From Tomocerus qinae (lineage: Eukaryota > Arthropoda > Collembola > Entomobryomorpha > Tomoceridae): 64,000 nucleotides of DNA. How positions within the stretch are numbered: position 1 is the stretch's first letter; the number at the start of each line of letters is the position of its first letter. The position numbers were made by a program, and so were the translations under genes. Shown piece after piece: positions 54,276 to 64,000 of this stretch. The notes beneath the pieces were generated by a model. The model searched no databases. It was given only the letters and a program-made list of their open reading frames with translations, and was not told the DNA's origin. Where the stretch lies: contig CM034547.1 in the NCBI GenBank assembly GCA_020055645.1, positions 9,285,280-9,349,279 on the forward strand. Direction: 5' to 3'.

Positions 54276-55458
54276 TTTACTTTCCGTGTGTTCTAACTCA
54301 CTCTTTGATTTGGTGTGATTTCTTATCTCAAGTGAAAGCAAGAGAGGCTACTGCAGAACTCGCTTTTCTCCTATAAATATCATTTCTACGAGGGAGAGAT
54401 CTCTCCAGAATATTATTGCTCCTATCTATCTATCTTCAGATAAATGTGTATGTATATTATAAGTAAAGAAATCTATATGCGTTCTCTACCTCCTGGGTAG
54501 TTTACCAAAGCAAACGAGTATGGTCAACCAAAAGAGAGCCGACCAAACTGAATGTCTAGCTCCTCTCCATCCACCCGAGCAGAAAAGTTTACTTTTCTTA
54601 GTTTTACTTTGAGTTCCGCTCGAGAGAGGATTGGGATGTTACGCTTACTTACATTGCGTTACTTTAGTTGACTTGCTTCTATGTCTATTACACTCCGTAG
54701 TTATTTTAAACATCTTCACGCTACTTTTATCACAACTACATATTAACGTTTTAACGACGAAATACCATTTTTCTAGAATGTATGTAAGCTGGTAAAATTA
54801 TTTCTACCGTTTGTAAAAAAGAAAATGTAAAAAATGAAATTGTCTGCAAAAATGAAGAAAAATGTAATTACCTGGTAAATGTTGTCTGTTGTAAATGTAG
54901 ACGTTCCGGGTTGGTGACTCGGGTGTTTTCATGAGGTTAACATCTGTCTGATTGGTAGTACTAGCCCTTGATATGATTTTCTTGCCGTTTTAAATTGGAA
55001 TTGGTACGCATTGCGTGTGGGGGAAAGCTGGAGTGGACTAGAAGCATTGATGGATGTAGACGCGTTGTTTATATTTCAGTTTGATCCTGTGCGATTTGAG
55101 TTTTTGAGGTCAGGTTCATTTCCCGAGGAAAAAAGTCTGGTCAGTCGTTTTTAGACATCCTCTCCTGTGTAGTAACGGGATATACTTTGTCTGTATGTAA
55201 TGGTCTTGTAAATCTTGTGCTCGTTTCGGCAGGGAGATGACTATAGTCTGTCTGTTGCTTCTTCTTTTGCTTCTGCATGAGCGTGAGTGATTGAGGGTAT
55301 CTGGATAACTTCAGTTGACTGGAATTTAGTGGACTGGACTGTAGGCTACCGGCATACTATAGTATACTATATTGTGGTGTGGGTGTGGAATGGTGTGTAG
55401 TACTACTATATAGAGTAGGAAAGTAATATATAGGAAGATGTATGTATATCTGATGGTT

Positions 55459-55509
55459 ATGTAGTAGTAGTAGTAGTAATAGTAGTGTGTGTATGTGTGT
55501 ATGGTGTGT
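55459..55509. repeat. TAG/GT microsatellite in the scrt 3' region
   Basis: A run of GTA/TAG triplets (55459-55484) passes directly into imperfect GT repeats (to about 55509). It is a compound microsatellite, probably transcribed in the scrt 3' UTR as a CTA-rich and AC-rich stretch. It is likely to vary in length between individuals. Confidence 0.75.
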
Positions 55510-55738
55510 GGGCTCCTCCACGGCTCGTTGAGCCGAATAGAGTTGTACGTCTGTAGAACTCAGTTAGCCTCTGCTGATGTAGGAGTCTAAGGAAATTGTC
55601 TGGTAATCTGTAGTCTATAGTAAATGTATAGTAATATGGTTGGATGGTGGTCGTTTGGAGTCTAGTGTGTAATCGATATATTGGATTTTTCAACTTGTTG
55701 TTACGTACGTTACGTTATGTATCTTGTCGTAGCGTTGG

Positions 55739-55744
55739 TTTATT
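55739..55744 (-). terminator. AATAAA hexamer just after the scrt stop
   Basis: AATAAA on the minus strand (tttatt on plus), starting about 15 bases after the stop codon. It matches the canonical poly(A) signal. Used alone it would give an unusually short 3' UTR, so it may be unused or serve a minor isoform. A weaker variant, TATAAA, lies on the same strand at 55068-55073. Confidence 0.25.
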
Positions 55745-55759
55745 GAGTTTTAGGGTATG

Positions 55760-57492
55760 TTAGGAGACTTGGACAATTACCTCAACGGCAGACTCCGGAG
55801 GGCTAATATCTCTGAGGCTGTTGGTGCTGGAATTGCTACTGGAACAGTGTGAGTGTGGTGAGTGGGGAAGGTGAGTATTGTTATTGGAGGAGGCTGAGGA
55901 CGAGTTGCTGCTGCTCCCGATCGTGCTGTTGGCTAAGATGGGCAAGATGAGTTGGTCACAGCTGGACTGACTCTCGTCTGCATCTGAAGGTGATGGACAG
56001 TCCTTAAAGCAAGCAGAGTCATAGTGCTTGTTCAAATAAGACTTGAGAGCAAAGGATTTATTGCAGCGCTTACAAGTGTAGTTTTTGGCGGCCGAGTGAG
56101 TCTGCATGTGGGCCCTCAAATTAGATCTGTCAGCAAAGGCTTTCCCGCAATGAGCACAGCCGTACGGTTTCTCTCCCGTGTGAGATCGCATATGTCCCTG
56201 GAGAAGCCAAGGGCGAGAGAAAGCCTTCCCGCACACATCGCATTTGTGATGTAAATTGTGAGTCAGGATGTGCATCGCCAGGGCTGGCATCGACACATAA
56301 GCCTTTCCGCAAGTCGGACATCTCTTTGCGGACTGCGAGTCCAGACTTCGATGGGTCTGCTTGTGTCTTGACAAATTCGATGACGTCGCGTAGTGTTTCC
56401 CACACTCTGAACAAGTGTACCGAGTTTTCGAGCCTGTTGCTGCACAACTCGTGTCTGAATCTGACTCTGCAGAGTACTTTCCAGCGTCCGAGAGATTTTC
56501 CTTCGGTGAACTAGACGCTGGAACGACAGTGCTGCCTCCATGGTCTCCTCCTCCTCCTCCTCCTCCCCCGCTTACTGACGATGGTGAGATCAGTGACTTC
56601 TTTTTCGAACGACCATCAGACACGAAAAATGCTTCGTAGGTGTAAGATACAGTTTTCCCCGATGTGGAAACTCCAGAGTGACTCGAATCTCGACTTCGAT
56701 CCCGAACCCCCTTCTCCTTTTCTTGTTTTCGTGAGGATGGAGGAAGAACGTCTCTGAAAGATGTTACTGGAGAATTGACATTGGTGTTTAATGCTGAGAG
56801 CGGTTGTTGATTATTGTTGTTGTGGTGCGCTGTGTTGTGGTGGTGATGATTCATATTACTATGGACAGGTGAGTGCAAAGGGTCTTCTCTCTTCATGTTG
56901 TTTCCACTACAGGGGGAATTCGTAGTTGATTGTTGTGTTGTACAGACAGGGTGCTGCTGTGGATGAGATTCGTAAGGAGGCATCGTGTTCATCTGTTGCG
57001 GAGGGGGTGGTGGCGGGGGAGGCGGCGCGGTTAAAGCAGTAATTGTCACTGAGGAGGAAGAGAGGACTGGTGCTGTTGACGGAGACGAAGATGTCAACGG
57101 CGGTACAGGAGGCAGCAGTGGGGATGACGTCGACAAGTCGAGAATGGCATGAGCCGTCGTCAGATCTTCGGGCTTCCGTTCGAAAAGCGTTGAACAGACA
57201 GACTGCAGACGAAGTTTTTCCTGTTGAACTGCAATGATTGACTCGGGCAGACAATACGGTCGGTACAGCTCCCGTTTTTTCGGTGGTGCGAGGCAACCGA
57301 AGCGAGACAGACGTGAGGTACTCCGAATCACTGATGTCGGCTGACTGTGACTGTGACTACTTGACTGACTGTGATTTTGATTGTGACTCAGGCTGCTTCG
57401 GTGACTATCCATGTTTGTCACGTTCGGAGGCTCCTCTGGACTCGAGATCGGAGATGAACCACTGGTAGTTGAAGGAGATTCGTGCAGGTAGC
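55760..57492 (-). CDS. scrt: Scratch (scrt) exon 2: five zinc fingers, C-terminus
   Basis: Second and last coding exon, encoding residues 181-757. The acceptor is tttcag just before 57492; joined to exon 1 it completes Gly181 and reads [14 protein letters not shown] in frame. A non-repetitive block around residues 245-309 includes [20 protein letters not shown] and [19 protein letters not shown]. The Scratch-specific motif [16 protein letters not shown] is at 464-479. Four C2H2 fingers and a final C2HC finger follow: about 539-561, 570-592, 596-618, 624-646 and 652-675. The last finger has Cys654, Cys657, His670 and Cys675. The TGEKPY linker sits only between fingers 3 and 4, as in Snail-superfamily proteins. 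Low-complexity tracts include nine prolines (337-345), a His/Asn tract (about 389-409) and eight glycines (489-496). Snail/Scratch proteins bind CAGGTG E-boxes and repress transcription; Scratch acts mainly in neural precursors and neurons. All zinc ligands are present. Confidence 0.95.
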
Positions 57493-60400
57493 CTGAAATA
57501 CCACATCACAACAGAATTCAACATTCAATCCCATAATACAAACATTCCTCGCTCGCTCTCTCCCTACGTCTCCTTCCTGGCAATTTAGACACAAGACAAT
57601 ATTCTATTACCGCATTTGTTGCAGCTGTGCATCTTTCATTAGATTGCACTGCATTTCCTTTACTGTCCTCCTCCCCGTTAGACTAACGGCTACAAGTTAC
57701 CTTATAGTCAATGGCACATTTTACTATGCCACTTATTAAAATAATGTTATAGCCTCGCAGAGAGAAGTAATCTATACATGGATACGTAAAAATAAACCTA
57801 CGTTTACAGAAATCCATATAAGTCCTTCGTCCTTCTCATCATCATCATCCTCCTCTTTAATTAAATAGGTACCATTTGTTTTTATAGCTAAGCGGAGCAG
57901 CTCTACATTTTCTATCTCTATAGCATGTGTTGCATTTTCTGAAAAATCTATACGATGTACATAGGATGCCGTCCTTTATGCATTTTTACTATAGTCGTCT
58001 CCACACTGCACAAGGACATTAGTATCTCTATCTGTGATCGTGTTCAGAAACCCCAATTCTTTTTCCAGAAAACATTTGCCTACAGTAGGGATAAAATGAG
58101 ACGATTCCTTTGTATTTTGTGTTCCGGCATAGATGTTCCTTTCGGTGAAAACCCTGTCGTATAAAGAAATTACCTAGTTCTGTATTCTGTTATTATCATC
58201 CAAATAAATCGTCACTTGAAACAAGCTTTTCACCCTTGTTTCCAAATGTAAGTAATGATGATACCCGTATAGAAAGCATAATAATGTTGCTAACTAATTG
58301 TAAGAGTGTAAACCAAAGAATTCTAATTGTTGGAAAGGCGAGAGAGGGGAAACCGGCTGGGAAAGTCAAAGGAAGTTTGGGATCATTAAAAAGAGAATCC
58401 CTTTCAGGCATCTTGCGGTTCTATTCTTTGATAACGATTTCAATCATCAGATCCATATGTGAACTGCACAGACCTAACTTATCGCTCTAACTTCTCAAAG
58501 ATTCCAAATTTTGCATTAATTATTCGTCGTAACATTCCAGACTGTGATATTTCCATTGTTCATGTCATACTATCCGGGATAATTGCATTATAATGTACTT
58601 CCTATTTAACCACATGTGTGTGCCTATAGATTGCATTGGATTAGAGATAGGAGGGTTGTTGCCAAAATTGTATGGCATAAGAATGACAAGTAGTGTAGTA
58701 GTATTTCTGTTGCGTAGTATAAGTACAACAGTACAAGGCGTTACATTAGATTACACATCCCCTAACATTATCATGTAAGAAGACAATTTGGAAGCCAAGC
58801 GGAGAAGCTTTGGAGGTATAGAGTAGTGCACTTGTATACAGCTGAAGTGAATTGTCGCTGGGAGTGTAAAAGTTGTGAAGTGAAACGAGGACAATGGAGA
58901 AGCCGTAGTAAAGTCTCCTCATTAACGTGACAGTTTAATGCACTTGTGTGGTCATAATCTTCTAGCATATCAAATCAGATCCGATCTTCTCCCACTATCT
59001 CCCTATCCCTCTAATGCAACTCGATATGCTCAACTACTACACTCTTTTCAATTATAATACAATACCTCCATATCAGTCTATTATATTATTCTCTACTTAA
59101 GAGCCACATTAGCTTCATACATTCTTATACTACCATACAGTACAATAATGTACTATGCACGAAATAAATCCTAGAATGTATTTGTATATCTAGGCTAGAG
59201 TCGAAATAAAATATTATGTACTTGAATCACATATGCATAATATAGACACTATTCTATATACAAGTGACATTACAAAAGAAAGAAGAATAGTAAATGACCA
59301 TAGTGTACACATACAATGTACATATAGTAGATACACACTTTATTTATTTAATAGAGACTGTACTGATACTCCCTGCTGTATAATATCTATGTATACATTC
59401 TGTGTTAGTATAAGTGTCTGTATATCGACCCATCCAAGAATTTATAGTTAGTCCATGAATAAAAGAATAGGTAATGAATTGTGTCCGGCTGCATTTATCA
59501 TGACGCTTTTGACTCACGACTTGAATTTTGCCATTCAGCATTCGTTTACATAATTTCCATTATACTTTATGTGATTTAGACAAAGCAAGTTAGAGTTGTA
59601 ATGGAGGTGCTGTGCAATTCGGGAGGGCTCTATACACTTTTATTTGGCAGTCTTCGCCCTCCTCTCTCCGTTTGATCTCCTTTACCAGATCTCCACGATT
59701 ACAATACATTGTAATTGCATGCATTGCCAACCAAGACAGTTAGTTAGTGTACTGTACTGTGATGGGCTTGTATAAGTAGGAAAGCATGTATATGTAGGTA
59801 TAAACCAGCCCAGACCACACACACATACTTATTATATCCATATACAGATCTTGTTATTACCACATACATATGATCTCCTGTACAGTCTACATTAGGACCA
59901 CTGTCTAATATAACTTCATCTCACTCACAATGGAAACTTGGCTCTTTTCCCAAAAGCTCACACTTTCTTCCCTTTCACTTACTTTTACTTTTGTTCTCCA
60001 TGCTATGACTGGCTCTGCCCAGCCTTCACTCCCTTCTCGTGACAACCTTCCCATTTCCTACTTCTCTGTCTCTCAAATCTACTTGGACAATTATTTTCAT
60101 AATAATATTATTCATATACATTGCCCTAATACCAATTACAAGTATTGCAAATCAAATTCCTATTGGATTACCAACTTTTATTTCATCCGATGCATGTAGA
60201 TTAACAAATTATTTCATTACTTAATCAACAATTTTATTCAAATTTTAGATGTCAGAATAAACATCTTAAAAACAAACACTGACTATAAGCATTTAGTAAT
60301 ACCAATTGAAAAATTCATCACTTATTTTTTTCAATATAATATTTGTCTATCTTTATTCCGCATCTCATCTGAGATAAAAGTTTAATCCAATGAATCACAA

Positions 60401-62970
60401 AACTCATCAACATTTACATAAACAATTTTCTGATCAAAAAGAATATTATTACCTAATAAAATGTAATAACCTATTGCAAAAACCAGAGACTAAGCATAAA
60501 TTAAATAGAAATAGTGTACAGCTGTACCACTCTATAAATATACTCGTCTTGTATTTAGTGGGTAGCGTACTGGTATAGAGATAAATCGGATGTTAGAGTG
60601 TGAGATAGGGGAAAATTCAGAAAGTTGTTCCCTCTTGCACTGCACTTGATTTCTAATCTCGCAGAGACATTTAAGATGAGCTTACTAACGTAACGTAAGT
60701 TGATGTCAGGGGCAAGTTTACCATTTCCATCGTATCAATCCTATTATCGTGTATGTCTTGGCAATGAGATCTGCCATTGATTACTCCCTACTGGATTCTA
60801 GTGATTGCACCGCGGAGTCAAAGTCTCAGCCTTGCCTCACTAGTAGTAGTACTAGAGTAATTCTACTTCAAATTGCGTTGCATTACGATTTACGATACAT
60901 GCAACTGAATATCCTATAGGGCCATGATCTACTATACTTATTACTGTACTAATACCATTGGTATACTGTAGTTTCACTTATTTAGTTATGTATATCTATG
61001 TAAGAAGGGATATGGTTGGCTTCCTTGCACAAAAGAATAATTGCTTTTCCTTTGGTGACGCTCTTTACATAGGAATCTGCGTGAAGGAGTGATCTATATA
61101 GCTCACAGGTAGTTATGTGTAAAGAATTCAGTTAAAAAGTTACATGTTAGTATCATTATGTATCTATTGTGCAATCTGGTTGAACGTTGGCTCGGTTGAT
61201 AAGTGTAAAGCTTCACTTAGCTAACAATAAGTTAGATAAAAGCTTTGCCTCGCCTCTCGTCTCTCCTGGAATGTAGTAGTGAGTAGTGAGTGAGATGAGT
61301 CGGCAAGTTTGACTCTGACTTTCCCTTGTTTTACCAAGTTCAGTTGAGTTGAGTGAGAGAAGAATCAAGAGAGACGAGGGAGGTAATTAGGCTGGGGGAA
61401 ATAACATAACTAATGGGTGGCTCCTTTGATCTACAGACTTGGGCTCAATGATTTGTTTGCGGTTCTTGCAAAAAGCGCCTAGTGGTTTTAATCAGTGTAA
61501 TGAAACTTTGGTGCCTTTCCTTCCTATTCTTTACAATAACCCAGCCAAATCAAGCCATGCCATATATAGACCACTTTTCTATATATCGGACAGTGAAACC
61601 CTGTGCGAGTGGCGAGTGTGCAATCATTTGTTACGACAAGTGCAATGCAAACTCTATTGTGTACATTGCATTTTCTTATTCGCAGATACTGATACATCAA
61701 TTTACATCACACAGAGAGAAATTGCCTAAAACAGAACTGCCCAATTCTATCACTCAAAAGTCAAACGTGTAATCTACAGCATAAAGTGTGGGGCATTGTT
61801 AGAAGCCATAACTCATCCTACAGCCATACTCACACAAGGTGTAGTATACTATCTTATGTACATTGCCAATGCCCATCATTAGCCAAATACTATTTAGATG
61901 CTATCGACTGTAATGTGCACGACGTAGCTAAACAACCATCGGATCTTCAATGGCTACAAACAGAACACTTTGAGTAATTATGAATGAACACAATTTGTGT
62001 GTTTTTCGAATTGTGTTCCATTCTGTCTGACTTTCCAGGAAAGTGCACAATAATTTGGATGTTTGTGTATTTATAGGAAAGGGGAATGGAGAGTTGACTC
62101 TAAACATGAAACAATAGTGGCGAAGACTTTTGTGGTTTCCTTTGCTCTTCCTATGGAGCAAGGTTCCTGACCTGGGGTGATGTGATTTACCTTTGTTACT
62201 CTCTGCTCTGTCTTGTCAACTCAGACACACTATCACTCTTTTACACCATCCACAATCTACAAATGTTCAGATAACCCAAAACCTACTACATTTACTACTG
62301 CTATCGTTTATATACCATTCCAACTATACTCCCTTTTGGAATCCAATTCCTTTTATATCTACATCTCTTATCATTTTATGCCTGCATAACTCTTACAGCT
62401 ACATTTTCGTTACTACTTGCAACTTATTGCTACTAAGCTACAGAAAAAATGCTCCTAATTAACTAATTACCATTACCATTAATGACGATGCTTAATATTA
62501 TTGTGGCTGTATAAAGCTTCATGCCAACGCAACACCCTGAGTAGTGAGTAGCATCATGTCTTTCATATGCCGTCATTTCAATTTGCATATCTTTTCAGCA
62601 ATACTACAAAACGTTTCGCTCTGTAAAGATAACGCCTGTGATTGATGAATATGAACTGAACTAAGAATAATAAATACCCAATAAACTCTAAAAGATTCTA
62701 TAATATTATTGATGATTAATTTGTCAGACTTTTGTCAGACTTAATTTTAAAATACATAAAATTGATTTATTCCTATTACAAAATTGTAGGTGTCAGTGGC
62801 AAATCCATTTTGTGTCTAATATTAGTGTCAGACAGAGTGTCTAGTAAACCTCTTTTATTGGAAAATGGAGGAAAGACTTCAGAGAGAGTAGCGTATATGA
62901 TTTTTAATGCGCATCAGATAGAAGTAATGATGTACTATGATTTTAGATAAAATTAAAAAAGTAGACATAC
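57493..62970 (-). other. scrt intron (5,478 bp)
   Basis: Intron between the two scrt coding exons: donor GTATGT at 62970 reading down, acceptor TTTCAG ending at 57493, inserted after the first base of codon 181. It separates the SNAG repression domain from the DNA-binding fingers. Only short open frames occur inside it, and none resembles a known protein. The longest on the plus strand are two overlapping 96-codon frames at about 61439-61772. Short TA-rich and CTACT/GTAGT-rich stretches are common. No mobile element or RNA gene was recognised. It could hold enhancers, but nothing in the sequence alone proves that. Confidence 0.85.
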
Positions 62971-63511
62971 CATTGAAGAGGACGGTGACCTTGCCAGCAG
63001 TAGGAGCAGGTAGCCAAGAAGGAGGCGGGGAAGGAGCTGTGGCACCTTCGGTAGGACTCGACGGACCCCAAGGATGTTGACTCTGATTAGTTGAGTTGGC
63101 ATTGTTGGTAGTGGTGGAAGGCATTGTGGTGGCACTGGAACTATTGCTGGTGCCATTTGTAGAATTAGTATTTGTATCTGGACTACTACTGTTATTATTA
63201 TTATTGCTACTCGTTGTATTTGTTAAGTTGGTAATTACGTTATTGCTAATAGAATGAGTTTTGTTTGTCGTATTATGATGATTATTGCTTGCGTTGAATT
63301 TGGGTGATGTGAGAAAAGTCTTGAAATGTGTCTGCTGGAGTTGGTGAGTAATGGAAGAGTTGGTCGAGGCTGATGTGAAAGTGATTGTGTTGTTGTTGTT
63401 GTGACTGGCTGCGGAACCGGAAGGAGACTCCCGGCCCAGTTGTTTCTCTTTTTCTTTCTCTTTCTCGTAGGCAGCCGACTTCCATTTCTTGGCCATCAAA
63501 CACCGAGGCAT
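62971..63511 (-). CDS. scrt: Scratch (scrt) exon 1: SNAG domain and low-complexity linker
   Basis: First coding exon of a Scratch-family C2H2 repressor; encodes residues 1-180 and the first base of codon 181. The protein opens with MPRCLMAKKWK, a SNAG-type motif. In the Snail/Gfi/Scratch group this N-terminal peptide recruits the LSD1 (KDM1A)-CoREST co-repressor complex in the nucleus. A basic/acidic stretch rich in Glu and Lys follows (about residues 12-24), then a long Asn/Ser/Thr-rich linker with short Asn runs (about 38-145), then a Pro-rich part (about 147-171) ending in TAGKVTVLFN. The start codon has A at -3 (gataagaATG), and the SNAG domain must be N-terminal, so this start is well supported. 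The exon ends at a good donor (AATG then GTATGT, first intron base 62970). The open frame continues a further 30 codons into the intron, but these residues have no family character and are intronic. Confidence 0.93.
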
Positions 63512-64000
63512 TCTTATCTTATTGCTCTGGGGACTGCAGTTTATTGCTCACTTTTCTTCGATTTGTCTTCCAGTGTGTTGAGTTCCTAGATTTCCTCTCT
63601 CACCTACTCTCTCTCACCCTCGTATGTCTTCTATATAAATATACCTATATGTCTCTATAATACTGTAGTCATTCCTTATATCTTGTGTACGTCTTCAGAA
63701 ATAAATACAAAAGATCTCGCTTGTTCGTTCCACTTAGTTTTCTTTATTCACCTACTTGTTTGTAGTAGAGTGTAGCTAGTTGGTTCCTCTTCCTTTCCCC
63801 CGTTGCGTTGAAAAAAAGATGATGATCAAGCCAATTGTAAACCTCAACGCAACGGAACAAACTGTAATTCGTACTCAAAAAGTCAACTTCACATGCTAAT
63901 CAATTCAAACGCACAGTTTATGGACAGACAACAAAGGAATGAAAGCCAATTCTTCTTTTCTTCGCTTTTCAAATAGAAAATAATTAACTCGGCTGTGTGG
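63512..64000 (-). promoter_or_regulatory. scrt 5' leader and proximal promoter region
   Basis: Sequence directly upstream of the scrt start codon, to the edge of the window. I see no upstream coding exon joined to the SNAG start, so at least the first part should be 5' UTR. An AT-rich block at 63631-63643 reads TATATTTATATAG on the minus strand. It could be a weak TATA-like element, but it fits the plus strand equally well. The transcription start cannot be placed from sequence alone. Confidence 0.4.
63594..63622 (-). promoter_or_regulatory. GAGAG repeats upstream of scrt start
   Basis: On the minus strand this reads as two GAGAG-type clusters, GGTGAGAGAGAG and GGTGAGAGAGG, about 85-110 bases upstream of the start codon. 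In arthropods GAGAG is the core site of GAGA factor (Trithorax-like), common at paused developmental promoters. Simple purine repeats also arise by chance in this genome, so the role is inferred. Confidence 0.35.

Larger units (their letters stand above)
44035..54889. other. Intergenic, no recognisable gene
   Basis: No supported gene. The longest chance frame is 125 codons on the minus strand (50161-50538), Ser/Thr/Pro/Lys-rich and without motifs. The stretch 48.0-49.2 kb is varied AT-rich sequence resembling conserved non-coding DNA. A GCATGC palindromic cluster lies at 50861-50903. A second purine-rich stretch lies at about 54060-54275 and contains a CAGGTG E-box (54218-54223). Another CAGGTG is at 52842-52847. 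Confidence 0.5.
54890..55759 (-). other. Probable 3' UTR of scrt
   Basis: Downstream of the scrt stop codon, the plus strand stays markedly G/T-biased (A/C-biased in the mRNA sense) back to about 54890. There the composition shifts to a mixed A/T pattern. The bias and the lack of other features suggest untranslated exon. The left edge is an estimate from base composition, not from a recognised cleavage site. The segment contains a TAG/GT microsatellite. Confidence 0.45.

Noticed and set aside
56024-57296. Several 60-130-codon frames on both strands over the scrt zinc-finger exon
   Set aside because: Overlapping shadows of the real coding frame, which alone encodes zinc fingers.
62879-62970. 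Continuation of the exon 1 frame to a stop at 62879
   Set aside because: A strong GTATGT donor at 62970 and the in-phase acceptor before 57492 show these residues are intronic.
63385-63660. Plus-strand frames across scrt exon 1 and its leader
   Set aside because: Antisense to the SNAG-coding exon; no homology.

Overview
This window is AT-rich animal DNA, with interrupted genes, long non-coding stretches, a truncated non-LTR retrotransposon and scattered microsatellites. I recognise one host gene: a Scratch (scrt) ortholog of the Snail superfamily of C2H2 zinc-finger repressors. It lies on the minus strand near the right end. The SNAG-type start MPRCLMAKKWK, the Scratch motif [16 protein letters not shown] and the five-finger layout fit a bilaterian, and an arthropod is most likely. 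The species cannot be fixed from the sequence by eye.

Layout. From 1 to about 54.9 kb there is no host protein-coding gene that I can support. This desert holds a 5'-truncated LINE tail (8022-8775, plus strand) with an unbroken C-terminal frame and a CCATA-repeat tail. It also holds a strongly purine-biased block (about 43.3-44.0 kb) that creates a long but meaningless antisense open frame, several small hairpins and microsatellites, and TAAT-rich stretches that resemble non-coding regulatory DNA. About 54.89-55.76 kb is G/T-biased on the plus strand and is the likely 3' UTR of scrt. Scrt exon 2 (55760-57492) carries all five zinc fingers. A 5,478-bp intron (57493-62970) separates it from exon 1 (62971-63511), which carries the SNAG repression domain. 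The remaining 489 bases hold the 5' leader and proximal promoter, with GAGAG repeats.

The two scrt coding exons join in phase at GTATGT...TTTCAG splice sites, with the codon for Gly181 split across the junction. They give a predicted 757-residue protein with long Ser/Asn/His/Pro/Gly low-complexity linkers. A plausible reading is a neuronal transcription-factor gene next to its cis-regulatory landscape. I found no CRISPR array, rRNA, convincing tRNA, or intact mobile element. I also found no clear new system. Two short matches to remembered miRNA sequences (bantam-like and miR-14-like) are reported with caveats.
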